Source of the DNA: Acanthosoma haemorrhoidale
Taxonomy: Eukaryota; Arthropoda; Insecta; Hemiptera; Acanthosomatidae
Direction of reading: 5' to 3'
Length of the DNA stretch: 64,000 nt
Assembly (NCBI GenBank): GCA_930367205.1
Contig: CAKNEZ010000023.1
Coordinates: 178,469-242,468 of the forward strand
The position numbers and the translations under genes were made by a program. Under the pieces are notes generated by a model, which ran no database searches, had not been told where the DNA came from, and saw only the letters and a program-made list of their open reading frames with translations. Positions 21,376 to 32,442 of the stretch are shown piece by piece; position 1 is the stretch's first letter, and each line of letters opens with the position of its first letter.

Positions 21376-23102
21376 GGTATTTGATGTGGGGAGAGATGCT
21401 TAATCTTTTCCCCAGTCTCACCCCCAGGTACGTTACTTCCGTGCCCACCCTAACTCTTTTTCCTTCTATTTCCAACCACATAGGGTGGGCACGGTCCATC
21501 TTGCCCCCGTATCAACGTCGCTGTTGTTTTCTCCGCAGCCATGGTCATCTACATTCTGGCGCACCACTCCTTGACCAAATTGGCACAGGTGCACGCTCTT
21601 CTTACTACCTCGGCTCGTGAATTCCTCACGATGGTCGCCGCAAGGTTGTCCACATATGCGACCGCGGGGAACCCACGCTCTTCTAGGGTCACGAGGACCT
21701 TGTTAAAAACTAACTTCCAAAGGGCAGGGCCCAGAACTAAGCCTTGGGGACACCCTCGCTCTACCGGTGCTTCGACGTCGTAGGACACTCCTCTGATGAC
21801 CGCCCTACGTCCGCTAAGGTAGCTGCCCACGAGCTCATACAAATTGCTCGGGGCTTCCAGTTCCTGCAATTCCCTCATAACGTAGGGCCACCACACCCTG
21901 TCAAAAGCAGAGGAGATGTCAAATGTGACCAGCAGCGCGTACTTAGAGCGAGTCGCCATGTCTTCCCTTATCTTATCCAAGGCATCAGATGTGCTCCTGC
22001 CCTTGCAGGAGCCGTACTGTCTTGGGTGGTCCGCCTTCTCGAAGGTCTGCCGCAACGCCGTGTGCATGAGTCTCTCCAGGACTTTACTTAGGACTGGGAG
22101 GAGGCCGATGGGCCTGTAGCTCTTGGTAGCTGTCAGGTTCCGGTCGGCTCCCTTCGGAATGAGTCTGAGCTCCGCTCTCTTCCATTGGCTCGGGAATCTC
22201 CCGTGGTCAAGGCACTCATTCATTATCTCGAGCAGCCTCCTCTCTATGAGTGGACACGATGGCTTGATCATGGCCGCGTCGATCTCGTCCAGTCCTGGAG
22301 CTCTTCCGGTCTTCTGTTTCTGCACGGCGATGCGCAGGTCCCAGATGTCCCATGGTGGGTGCAGATCCGTGCCTGGGGGGCCCTCTGTCAGGGATCCTAC
22401 CCGAGAGTCTTCAGGCGAGTCATCTTCTTCTAGATCCCTGGGGTATGTCTCCTCCATGTAAAAGGCCGCTGCTTCTTCCGGGGAGGTGGCCTGCCAATCG
22501 CCGCTCTTCAGCGCGGCGAGTGTCTTGGACTGGCCACCTCTGGCCATCGCCACTCGGTACGGAATACCCCAGGGGTTCTTCTCTGACTCACGTTGGACGA
22601 ACTCGTCCCAGGCTTCCCTCCGGGTAACCTCTATCTTCTTCACGTATTCCTTCCGGAGGGACCTGTGTCGGGCCTGTAGGGCCTCCCGGACCTGCTGGTT
22701 CCTACACTTCTGGAACGCTCGCCTCGACCTGTAGAGCTCTCTCTTGGCCGATGTAAGGGCGGGCGTCCACCATGGGTTACACCTTTTCCTGGGCTTCCTT
22801 CGCTGGAGAGTCGCTTCCGCAACATCCCTCATGGCCGCAGTGAGGGACGCTATCTTACTGTCAGGGCTATCCAAATGCAGGGGATCATCCCCTAGGATAG
22901 CCCAGTCGTCGTCCACTAGTCTTCCCTCCAGCTGGATCTGATAGGCGGACCACCTGACTCCCCGCGTGACATATCCTTGGGCGCCTGTTTCCTGTGCTGG
23001 CGCCCCGGTGACCACATCGAAGGAGATGGAGTTGTGGTCACTGCTGGTCTTGGCGGATACTCTCCAATTTTCAATACGTCCTGCGAGTGGGGTCGAGGAC
23101 AT
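21376..23102 (-). CDS. R1-type LINE reverse transcriptase region
   Basis: A 517-codon frame (21549-23102) holds the end of the endonuclease (SSDHNSISFDV), a basic linker (NPWWTPALTSAKRELYR, as in R1-clade proteins) and RT: APGLDEIDAAMIK, WKRAELRLIPKG, YRPIGLLPVLSKVLERL, VTFDISSAFD, RGCPQGLVLGPALW and AYVDNLAAT. The usual catalytic YxDD is changed to YVDN, and PQGS to PQGL. After a stop at 21549 another frame continues VRVGTEVTYLGVRLGKRLS to about 21376, where coding ends early. It reverse-transcribes element RNA in active relatives; this copy should be dead. Confidence 0.9.
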
Positions 23103-23114
23103 GGTGACGTCTAT

Positions 23115-23441
23115 CTAGCTGCTACCTTGCGCCCCCGTAAACGTCGGGGGTCCTCGCTCTTTGTTCATAATTATCATCTGGTTAGCAGCTGCAAAGTTCA
23201 CCACCACGACCCCCCTCCTTGTAGTATGTGTGGAACCCCACGCTGTGTGCCAGGCGTTGAAGTCTCCACCAATGAGGAACTCCCTGCGTCCTCTTTGCCT
23301 GGCACATTCCTCTAGCGTCCCGAGCAGCTCCGACGGGTCCAGGTCATTGGGGAGGTAGAGGGAGGATACCACTAGTTTCCCCCCTCTCCACCCGATATAA
23401 CAGGTCGCCAGGTCCTCCCGACCAAACTGGTCGAGGGACAT
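23115..23441 (-). pseudogene. Endonuclease fragment of the R1-type LINE
   Basis: The frame reads LATCYIGWRGGKLVVSSLYLP, FLIGGDFNAWHTAWGS and PTFTGAQGS, typical of the APE-like endonuclease middle. A stop near 23115 separates it from the continuing IDVTMSSTPLAGRIENW. The N-terminal third was never copied (5' truncation). Confidence 0.85.
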
Positions 23442-23631
23442 GACGTAAGCACAATAGCTACTTTTTTTCTCGTTAAAGTCTCATTGGATTCACCCCGTAC
23501 ATTTTATAACATAAAAAAAAACTATAAGGATGTACTACATCCGAACGATGTAAAGAGTCTTCCAATAGGGACTTCCGAACTTTGACAGTTGATAGCGGCC
23601 ATATTTATTTAGTCTGTTTAGCAAAATCACC

Positions 23632-23895
23632 ATGGATAGATATAGCGTTCAACAACTCATGCCAATGATAAAATTGTTTTAACAATATGTGTGTTCTGTT
23701 CGGGCAACGATTTGTGGTCGCCATAACCGTCCTACCGAGAGGACTATTCGCAGTGTGGTGGATAAATTTGAGCCCACTGGTTCAGTAAACAATCAACCAA
23801 CGCCCGTACGTCGACGAAACGCAACATCGCCGCTGTCCGTTTGGATTGTGCTGGAGAATCCGAGGCAGTCGATTTCGCGTTGCTCACAAGAACTC
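23632..23895 (+). pseudogene. N-terminal helix-turn-helix (DUF4817-like) of a transposase
   Basis: From ATG at 23632 the plus strand reads MDRYSVQQLMPMIKLF, a stop, then CSVRATICGRHNRPTERTIRSVV, DKFEPTGSV, TPVRRRNATS and LENPRQSISRCSQEL. This pattern is the DUF4817-type helix-turn-helix at the start of a large family of arthropod mariner-like transposases, where it binds DNA. The catalytic half is absent: the sequence abuts the end of a G2 Gag-protease frame in opposite orientation. Confidence 0.7.
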
Positions 23896-25382
23896 GTCTT
23901 TCTGTCTTCGTATTTCCTGAAGATGTCTTCGATCGGAGTGACTGCGTTGACATCAACTGGACGGAGAGCTGAGTTTTTGTGGCTATCAATCTCATTGAGG
24001 CTGATCCCGAGACTACGAATCCACATGCGTCCAAGTAAAGCGTCATGTCCTGCTGGGACTATGAATAAATCGGCTTCCATCGAATTCCCTTTGTATGCGA
24101 CTGAGACGGTAACTTTACCCTTAGGCTTGATGAGGTGATCTGAGTAAGAGCGGAAAGTGACTGGAGTCGGTTGAAGCGGTACTTTGAGTTCAAGTTTCTT
24201 GAAAGCAGTTTCTGAGATCAAGGAGAAACGTGCACCTGAATCCACTTCAAACGATTGCGGTTTGTTGTTGAGAGTGACTGTGACAATGTATTTATCGGTG
24301 TCTGGTCCAACCTCATACAGATCCTCGACGGTTTCAATCCGAACGATGCCATATTCGTTGTTGGGGTGATGATCCTCTTCCTCTTGAAGGTATTCAGTTG
24401 ACAGTTTATTAGTCTTCGATTTCCGGAGCAGGGTGGTGATACAAACTTTCGTGACATGCCCGATTTTTCCACAAGAGTGGCACTTCATGGATTTACGCTC
24501 TGTTCTGCAATCACGCAATTTATGGTTTGAGCGACCACAGTTGAGACAAAGGCCATCGAGACCTAATGCTCGATAATCCACACGGCTTCTGGTGCTGCGG
24601 GACTGAGAACGATGACGCGGATGAGAGCTGGACTGATGACAATTGTCTTGAGACCCAGAACGCTGGCGGCTGGGACGATTTCTTTCTTGACGACGATCAA
24701 TCTTGTTTGCGTCTGTAACTTGATCCGGCGGCTTCTCAGGTAGCTTATTTAATTGACCCGACTCAAATCGAGATGCTTCCAGTGCTGTGGCCTTCGTTAC
24801 GAATCCATCGAAATCCTTGAGGGTTGTGTCTTGAAGGATCTGTTCGCGTATCCAATTGTCCTTCAGGCCTCTGATGAACTGAGCACGGAGGAATATTTGA
24901 GCTATTGAGAAACTCTTTTTACTGGTTGCACTGGGACAGGTTGTGTAAAAATCACAGTCCTTCAACTTTCCCTTCAGAGATGCGACGAAATCCGAAATTG
25001 ATTGATGTGGCTGCTGAGTGATGCTGAGGAAGTAGTGTTGTGAGACGACGGTTGAGACTGATGGAGCCAGCATTTTTTCGAAATGGCACTTCAAGGTTAT
25101 GAAGTCCATTTCCTTGATAGGATCATCTGGTCCCAGAAAAGCGGCTAAGTTGTTATAATGTTCTTTTCCAATTGATGAACGCAAAATTTGAACCTTTTTT
25201 GTATCATTAGTGACGTTTTTGAGATCACAATAATTGTCAAAACGCTCCATGTATGACGAAAACTGTTCAGTTTTGGGGTCATAGTTTTCAAATGGTGTCA
25301 GTGGTAATGCTGGTGTGTTTTTTTGACTTTCCAGAGCAGATGACAAGACTAACATCAACTTCTCGAATTGTTCTGAATTCAT
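23793..25382 (-). CDS. G2 Gag-protease polyprotein (intact 5' half)
   Basis: The ATG at 25382 (MNSEQFEKLMLVLSSALE) opens 529 codons without interruption. Order: capsid region (FSSYMERFDNYCD, IFLRAQFIRGLKDNWIREQ), an Arg/Ser-rich linker, two CCHC zinc knuckles (CLNCGRSNHKLRDC, CHSCGKIGHVTKVC), then a retropepsin (FEVDSGARFSLI ... ALLGRMWIRSLG). Genuine sequence ends near residue 497 (IEDIFRKYEDRK, around 23895). The last 30 or so residues are read antisense through the transposase fragment. RT, RNase H and integrase are missing. It is the best preserved G2 Gag in the window. Confidence 0.9.
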   Translation of the reverse strand: MNSEQFEKLMLVLSSALESQKNTPALPLTPFENYDPKTEQFSSYMERFDNYCDLKNVTNDTKKVQILRSSIGKEHYNNLAAFLGPDDPIKEMDFITLKCHFEKMLAPSVSTVVSQHYFLSITQQPHQSISDFVASLKGKLKDCDFYTTCPSATSKKSFSIAQIFLRAQFIRGLKDNWIREQILQDTTLKDFDGFVTKATALEASRFESGQLNKLPEKPPDQVTDANKIDRRQERNRPSRQRSGSQDNCHQSSSHPRHRSQSRSTRSRVDYRALGLDGLCLNCGRSNHKLRDCRTERKSMKCHSCGKIGHVTKVCITTLLRKSKTNKLSTEYLQEEEDHHPNNEYGIVRIETVEDLYEVGPDTDKYIVTVTLNNKPQSFEVDSGARFSLISETAFKKLELKVPLQPTPVTFRSYSDHLIKPKGKVTVSVAYKGNSMEADLFIVPAGHDALLGRMWIRSLGISLNEIDSHKNSALRPVDVNAVTPIEDIFRKYEDRKTSSCEQREIDCLGFSSTIQTDSGDVAFRRRTGVG

Positions 25383-25504
25383 TGTGACTTGATTTGCTTG
25401 TTTAAATCAGGTATATAACGGTTAGTAAAAAATAAATAAAATACCTTTTAGCGGTTATAGTATTGTTAGCGGTACTCAATTTTTCCAATGTTTTGTACTT
25501 TTAT

Positions 25505-25516
25505 CCTCGTCGCCAA
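25505..25516 (-). other. Primer-binding-site-like sequence of the minus-strand G2 element
   Basis: The complement reads TTGGCGACGAGG, 2 bases inside the LTR end. The same core occurs at 9229-9239. Confidence 0.6.
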
Positions 25517-25518
25517 CT

Positions 25519-25672
25519 TGTTGTGACAAGGGCTGAATAATGTGACACATTTTTATATGTAATTGAATAACGCGACACAATTTATTTACACAATGAGACA
25601 TAGATATTACAAACAGAATGTATACACTCAAACAAACTGAAACCTTCTGAACACATGCCAGGTTTCGTAACA
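25519..25672 (-). repeat. 5' LTR of the minus-strand G2 element
   Basis: On the minus strand it runs from TGTTACGAAACC to GTCACAACA (about 154 bp), with AATAAATTG internally, and the primer site follows. The outer border rests on the TG only. Confidence 0.6.
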
Positions 25673-25724
25673 CACTGTTATTTATATCAGCTAACCAAAC
25701 TTATAGTTATTTATAACTGCTTCA

Positions 25725-25865
25725 CTATATTATATAATTTCTATAAAATAACAAAACCTGTATATAATGTAGTGATGCTACAGGAAATACAAAAATAATT
25801 TGTAAATAGATTCGCCTGAGGATCTATAATTAACTGTAAATTTAAAGGGGCTATGAAAGAAAAAA
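25725..25865 (+). repeat. LINE 3' UTR fragment (same as 16140-16275)
   Basis: About 140 bp matches the 3' UTR of the J2-related LINE at 15898-16285, ending ggggctatgaaagaaaa. A (TA)n run follows at 25867-25886. Confidence 0.8.
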
Positions 25866-25889
25866 GAAATATATATATATATATAATAA

Positions 25890-28800
25890 GAGACTAAAAT
25901 AAATACATATAAATAATTGTATGCCTAGCTTGGATAGATTAAATACTGGGTTAGATAGATTAAATACTGGGTTTTATTCTCTCCTAGATTGATGAGGTAG
26001 TGACTGCCCCTGGAGACAAAAGTAGACGGCCATACTGTCTCTTCTGAAGCTGTTCTCTTTGTTTTTTGTCAGAACAGTCCTATTGTCAGGTCAGTAACAT
26101 ACTTTTGTACAAGTATGTATCTATGTTTATGAGCTGGTAAAGTTGTCGCAGGCATCAAACCTGTTTGTTCTCAAAGTCTTGGTCAGTGTGACAAAATATT
26201 CTCAAAAGTGGCGAACAATCTTCGAGCATACGCGTGTTACCCACGTACAGTGTATGTTTCATTTATTGACAGTAAAACTGAAACGTTTTTTGTCTCTAGA
26301 TGATTGTCTTCTTGACGCGTTCAAGTCTCTTCAGAGCATTTTCATGAATATTAATAAAACGAATATCTAACGAACTTAGTAGACATTTTACTTTATGATG
26401 TGATTTTTTTTTTTTCTGTGTGATACGTGCCCTCTAGTTTACAAGTGTTAGTACACGTCACGATCACACTACAGCTGTTTTACTTTAATCCAAACCCGCC
26501 TTAATCAGAGCCACCAACTGTCACACTTCAGAACTAAAAAATGAACAAGGAACTTTTTTCTAGCCTTTTTTTTTACATATACGTAGTGAACATTGATTCA
26601 TTTTTATTAACCATTCATGAAAAAATAAAGAACAATGATCATTATGATGTACTACCTCAGGAAAATGTGAAAATGATCACGCAGAACATTTGATATTTTA
26701 GTCATTTTCTTAGTATAAACATTTTGAACTATTTGAAGTATTATCATACTTAACAAATCAAAAAAACAACAAAATCTTAATTAGCTTAAAATAAATCTAA
26801 CTAGCCAAAACCTTAATTACAACTTATCTCAACTACTAACAAGAACTAGTTTTGGTTTAATCATGTTAATTTGTAGAGGGCAGATCTTACCACAATTAAT
26901 ACAATAAGTGCTGCTCTGTTAAGCTCTGACTGTAATAGTGGAATTTATATTAATAAATGGTTTCTTGTATCCTGGGTACTTACGTAAAAACCGTTATATC
27001 AAAATGTACCCCAATATATATAAATTAAGGCAATAAAAAAAGAATGTGCGTTTCTACGAATACATACATCCTTTGAAATTTTTAAATATTTTATTTAAAG
27101 TGATGCCGTTTGATTACTTAAATTTATAGATTTGATTTGCTTATGTTATTCTAAGCGTACAATGAAAACAAGATTTAATTCAATTTAAAAATGCCTCAAT
27201 TGTTGCTAGCCTACAGTAATTTATCATACTAAATTTAAGTAGTGGCCAATGGAAGCAACCTGTTTATTATAAATCAGATTTTCAATCTAATATGCTTTAT
27301 TTTAATGGTTGTAAAATGGGTGTTGATAGCGAAAATCAGGGGATGATATTGGGATAGTGTGTGAGAAGGGAATTTTTCCCATAAATTTCTGGTGGTTTTA
27401 ATCCAATGGGTATTTTAAGGGTATGTTACTTGATGATTGTGGTGGTTGGCTAATCCATCTCCTTTTCTATCTTCCTCTGCTTGAAGAAAAAGATTTTATC
27501 ATAAACCTTAAATGGAGCAAGGCTTGAATCTTAACAATGTTTAATTCCTTGAAGTATACTTAGTGTTTAAATCAGCTCATTACACTTCAAAATTATATAT
27601 ATATTTAAATCAGTTTGGGGCAGCTAAAAGAACAATTAAAGGTAGCAGTTTAGTAGTTTAGCAGTAACAGTGTGATTGGGTGAGTATAATAGATGTGTAC
27701 AAATTACTATTATGGCAGTGGTTCTAGGAATTTTTAACTCACCGAATTCTCATTTTGAAGCTGTTTTTTCAACTATTGCACCATAAAAGACCCCCCTCCA
27801 TTTATTGGGATAAAGCCACCCACCAACCATCTTTGCCAATGACATGTATGCTTTATTATGCCATCCGACAGACAGACAGACCGACAAAATGTCTGCCAGT
27901 TCGGAGAAGCAGTTTGATTCATTAGTTTTAAGTGGCCACGTGTTAACTTGTCAAGGGCTGCCGAGCCCTTCGAGACGGGAGAAGCAGCTCATATCGACTG
28001 AGACCTTAGCCTCAGGAACAGACCGTGAATAACTTAAACAATAAACCAAGTAACTGCTCCTGCAGATAACGTTAATTTGTTTTTGCAACAGTCATGAACT
28101 AAATTTTGTTTGATGAGGTGCTCGCATTCAAAATATCTATGGATGTAAACTGCAAGCAGGTCATTAAATATTTCATAAATGTTTACGAAGGACGCTTAAT
28201 ATTATTTGTGAGACCACAATCGTTACTGAGAATCACTTTTTTGAACAAATAACAAAATAACCTTTTGATATTGACTCGAAACATTAGCTACACGAGTTAT
28301 ATTTGTCTTTATTTCCTGGGATGATATTGAATTTTTTTACGAGTTCTTGAAAAACAGAAATGTGAAATTACTTCTGAGCTGGGACGAGGCAGCTCATATT
28401 TCAGCGAAAAATAAAATGTTTGTTTAAAACATTTAATTGTCAGTTATAAATGCGGTCCAAAGAAAAAAAAATACTAGATTTGATCAATTAGTATCAAGTA
28501 GAACCCCGTCATTTATTATCTTTCTAAGAGCCCTTTGCCATCGCATATCACTGAATATTGTTTCAACACATTTTATGTCCTTAATTTCGAATGTGCATGC
28601 ATTTAAAAAATACTGTTTAGTCCGTAATCGGTGTAAACAAATTTCAAATGATAAAAAATAGAAAAAAAACTTATAAAAAGCTAGATAGTCAAAACCTAGC
28701 ACATTCCAGGGTGGTGATATCCAGTTTCCTGGTCAGTAGGACTTCCTGGACAAAAATCAGAAGCGAAACTGTGGTTTCGCGATTTTGCATACTGAAACAC

Positions 28801-29285
28801 ACTCACAGACTAATAAGACCATATATATCTGTTATCAGAGAGAGAGAGGCCTAAACATCCTTTTAACAGCCGACCTGGGACAGAGAGAGGATAATCCAGG
28901 CCATTGCTCGTGGAATTGTGCCTGGGCCTTTACTTGGCGAGCACGTGCGAAAGCGGAGGTGTGAAAAGACATTTTTATTTTTCGACAGTTGGGGGGATCA
29001 CTCTATTTTTGGAGAGGAAAAGGGGAATATATGGGCAAATCGATTCTTGGGAGAGGAGTGAGAAGTTGGAAGAAAGGCATAGCCCTTGGTCGAAGCCCTG
29101 AAAGCGTAATTCGCCAGGCCTCCTTCGATAGGCTTGAACAAGACATCCTTGCTTAAAATTATTATTAATATTTAGTTGTAGTCATCAATTGTTTTATTTC
29201 ATCTAAATAAATCAGTGGTTTTATCTTCAATTTCTAATATCCAACTTCCTTCAATTGATAAACACGAAATTAATTATTGAAAATG
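25890..29285. other. AT-rich intergenic DNA
   Basis: Only short frames are present (75 codons at 26143, 62 at 27844, 65 at 28904). None shows a domain, and none combines a strong acceptor and donor. No transposon protein was recognised over 3.4 kb. Confidence 0.4.
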
Positions 29286-29288
29286 ATT

Positions 29289-29950
29289 TTTTTTTTTTTT
29301 TCCTTACCTCTCTAATTATAAGATTAAGGATGAGGGGAAAATAAGGGGATATTTGGGTAGAGCAGATCCTTGTACTAGGAGTACCTGCATGAAGGTGGTG
29401 TGAGGGAATTAAGGAGAGTGGGAAGCCTCGGTAGAGGTTGATAATTGCGGTACAGTGGTGAGAGTCCAATGGTGGCTGGGCCTAGAGCCCCTCTAGGCAT
29501 GTAGTGCAGTCTTATTTAGTCGGATAGCAGTGTTGGGTGCCCGTTAGAGGCTTGTTGTTGGTGGGCCAAGCGCCGTGATGTCCACCATTTAGTCTGCTTT
29601 ACAAGATCTTGAGAGTTGCCATCTTGCCGGTAGTGGTAGGGGTGTCAAGTCTCGGAATAGAGGGTTTTGGCTATGTTTCATCGAGTCAAAGAACTTTATG
29701 AGTTTTCTTTGGATGGCTTCGGTGATGGTGGGGACTTCGAACTTGTTGTGGATGTCGGGAGCCTTCATATCACGAACGGGGTATGCCATAGTGCCGTGTG
29801 CAGGATGTTGTTCTTGAAGCTCTGGATTCTAGTTATGGCGCTAGTGTGTAGGAATCGGAAGAGTGGTGTCCCAAACAGTAGAGCTGGCCTCAGGACGCTC
29901 ATATATGTTAACAATTTCAGCCGAAGGGATATAGCCGGGCTTATGTGAAA
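29289..29950 (-). pseudogene. J3 Jockey-type LINE: ORF2 C-terminus, 3' UTR and A-tail
   Basis: On the minus strand, ISLRLKLLTYMSVLRPALLFGTPLF (29800-29940) is followed in another frame by KFEVPTITEAIQRKLIKFFDSMKHSQNPLF and LPARWQ. These correspond to LSLRLKLLIYKSILRP and VDEFIQRRHIKFFDSLQ of J2. About 300 bp of 3' UTR leads to an A-run (T-run at 29287-29301). It is 5'-truncated and frameshifted. Confidence 0.8.
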
Positions 29951-30530
29951 ATGAATTAATTTAGGCACAGAAACCATATACAAATTTGTCTTTTTAGCTT
30001 TACCAAGAATACAATGCGAACAGTTTGCTAAAGTAGTAAAAAATAAACATATTTACCAAGAATGAAAAATATAAAACGAAATATTGTAAGAAAAAACAAT
30101 ATGAAGATAATTCACGGGTTAGAGGGAAATCAAATTTTTTCATGAAAATATCATACTATATTGTTTAAATTAAAGTACATAAGTCACAAAATTAAACCTA
30201 ATTAGTATTCAGTATATAAAATAAAAGAGAGGAGGGTGTTAACTCACACCGCATAAGGAGCTAGACAATTCTTCTCCAAACCGTAATTATATCGTTTTTC
30301 CCCTGACTAGGTGTTTAGCTTTTCTTCTGAACAGTACACACTATTCGATTCCTCTTTCTGAGAGCTACAATATCCCGCCGAAAACACAAAATAGACTTAT
30401 TTTGTATTTTCCTGTGACCCGTTCATATGTGTAAAAAAAAAAAAGTATAATTTAACTAATAAAAAAAAAAGGTTGAGGGTTTTGATTTCAATTTGAAATA
30501 ACAAATAAATTAATAAGGACTTTTTTTCAG
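29951..30530. other. AT-rich DNA up to the splice acceptor at 30530
   Basis: No gene. It ends in a polypyrimidine tract and AG (ggactttttttcag). Confidence 0.4.
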
Positions 30531-30680
30531 GTTGACGGCTATGGGGTGAGAAAAGAACTCGACGAAGAGGACGCGGTCGGAAATGTTTCTTCTGATCATA
30601 CTCAAGAGGTACGGCACAGGTCTTTCAACTGGACCAGTTTTTGGCAGCTGTTTAAGCAAAAAAACGCAGGAGGATACCTT
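30531..30680 (+). CDS. Candidate host exon, 150 nt, phase 0-0
   Basis: A strong acceptor (tttttttcag) and a perfect donor (gtaagt) bracket exactly 50 codons without a stop: VDGYGVRKELDEEDAVG, then RSFNWTSFWQLFKQKNAGGYL. Base composition is less AT-rich than the flanks. The peptide has an acidic start and an aromatic-rich end. I do not recognise the protein or any retroelement domain in it. The frame happens to stay open beyond the donor to 30992. Neighbouring exons must lie outside or be unrecognised. Confidence 0.45.
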
Positions 30681-31764
30681 GTAAGTTTGGGAAGAGTTCT
30701 TCAGACCTGGAAAGATATATCTGGAAGCGGCTGCCGTGACCAGTTTTGGAGAGGGGCATTAGCCAAAGCGGCCCCTCTCAGGGTGACAGATAGCGAGCAC
30801 GCTTCCTCTGCCTACGTACTATCTGCTCTTCTATTTGTCGCCGAGCCCGTCCGTCCATCCGCAGGTCCGAAGGATAGCTGTAAGAATCACCCTTACGATC
30901 CAAAATGCATTACATCCACTAATCCTTTTGAATATCTCAAACATATTCACTTTTCATTCATTCAACGAGAATGTCAGCAGGAAAAAAATTAATTCAAAAA
31001 GTCTTTTAAGACGAATTGAGTGCGAGGAAGCAGTACAGAAATTTGTTTCATAGATAGGCAAAAGGAGTTCTGCATCGAAATACGACTTCAATATTGACCA
31101 CAACAATCTTCAAGACTCGGTTAGGTCATTATTCAGTTGTCGATGATGACTGGGTGTAGTTCTTAGGGGAAGATTTTATGGCGTTATTTCTCCGTTTCAA
31201 TTATGAACTTAGGGCTTGACGTAAGTTCTATCTTTCTTTTGACTTCTGATGAAGAGTGGGCAAGACACTGCTACGTTTGAAAGATTTGTATTTAAGTTAA
31301 GACTGATACTGCGTTTCGATACAATACTTTATGTGATCTACAACTGTATTTGAATACAAAAAACTGTAAGGCGATATATAAAGGATGTATCTTTTCTAAG
31401 GATACATTTATGCATTATATATTTACAATTAAAATAATGTACCTGACTTACCTCAAACGCCACGCTGTTACGCTCTAATGGAATAATTAGAATATTTGAA
31501 TAGTATGGATGACATCTAACTATTCAACTACTGACCAATTTGATTGCTCTATCAAATCATGAGGACATTGCATTCGCACATCTTTGGTTCATTTATACTT
31601 ACCTTAATAAATTAACGTAGTGATCAAAACGGAACTACTGTATATATACTATATTACTAATGTTGTACTGAATGAATATGAACTTAGATTGAATATAAAC
31701 GATATGAAGATTACAGGGAACTTACTAGCTTAACTATAAAACTTAACTCTTGCTGAAATACATC
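30681..31764. other. Intronic or intergenic DNA
   Basis: No further exon or element was recognised between the donor at 30681 and the G4 LTR. Confidence 0.35.
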
Positions 31765-31925
31765 TGTCGGGTCGTCACGAGGGGGTGCCGAGTTACCCTG
31801 GTGATGAAGTGAGGGTTATTAGGCTATGACCTGGACAATCGTTTCATGACGGTCTAACTATCTGACTCCATATCTGATAGGCATGTGCCCCGACAATGCA
31901 CTATGTTCAGGAGAAGAGGAACAGG
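31765..31925 (+). repeat. LTR (U3 part) of gypsy family G4
   Basis: It begins TGTCGGGTCGTCAC and contains gacctggacaatcgtt and ggcatgtgccccgacaatgc. The minus strand at 52665-52812 matches with divergence. The right border is not resolved; remaining LTR or leader may run to about 32120. Confidence 0.65.
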
Positions 31926-32127
31926 GTAGGTTTGTAGGTAGTTTATGTGGTCTTGGAATGACTAAGAATTCAGTCTCGGTGTCTAAGGGTAGGCAAAAAC
32001 CGTTTGGATCCCAAAGGCGAGTGTGAACCGGAGAGAAGCAGACTGGATTGCTGTGGGAGACGCTACATGGTAAGTTTGTAGGGCCACGGCAACCGTCGTC
32101 CGCGAGGGAGAAGTCTTTCCCAAGGAG

Positions 32128-32442
32128 GTGCTAGTTTTAACGAGACGAAGGCCGAGAATCCCTTTAGCTAACTGTGCTTTTGGAGCTCGATTCGACGGAA
32201 ATTTGTTAGATCGTTTTGTTGTCGGCATGAACAAAGGGCCGATTAGAGATCGTTTATTCGAGGAGGATGCGGAAAAGGCCCAGAGGGACAATGTAGTCAA
32301 GATAGCAACATCGAAAGAAGCTTCTTCCACAAATTATGATTTAAATGAGTTTTCATGTAGTGGTCCAATCAAAAAAGAGCCCGTAAATTATGTTAGAGCA
32401 CAAAAAAACACCAAATCAACAGGTAAATACCAATCTTTGTAA
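32128..32442 (+). CDS. G4 Gag C-terminal part
   Basis: From about residue 15 the frame reads ANCAFGARFDGNLLDRFVVG and DRLFEEDAEKAQRDNVVKIA, a typical Ty3/gypsy Gag C-terminal helical region before the zinc knuckles. It stops at 32442 and overlaps the pol frame by about 50 bp. This resembles a -1 frameshift arrangement but may equally be an indel. The N-terminal Gag is missing. Confidence 0.7.
   Translation: MLVLTRRRPRIPLANCAFGARFDGNLLDRFVVGMNKGPIRDRLFEEDAEKAQRDNVVKIATSKEASSTNYDLNEFSCSGPIKKEPVNYVRAQKNTKSTGKYQSL

Larger units (their letters stand above)
21000..23443 (-). mobile_element. 5'-truncated R1-clade LINE
   Basis: This 2.44-kb minus-strand insertion runs from within the endonuclease domain (right) through RT and a 3' UTR to a 25-base A-tail (left), inside a perfect 14-bp duplication. 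A second A-run of about 29 bases lies inside at 21325-21353, so the 3' part is composite. The element is GC-richer than its surroundings. The perfect duplication suggests insertion later than most neighbours. Confidence 0.9.

Noticed and set aside
21744..23315. Several plus-strand frames of 65-115 codons
   Set aside because: They are antisense shadows of the GC-rich R1-type ORF.
32390..32442. Programmed -1 frameshift between G4 Gag and Pol
   Set aside because: The overlap fits, but no clear slippery heptamer was found, and the copy is decayed elsewhere, so an ordinary indel is as likely.
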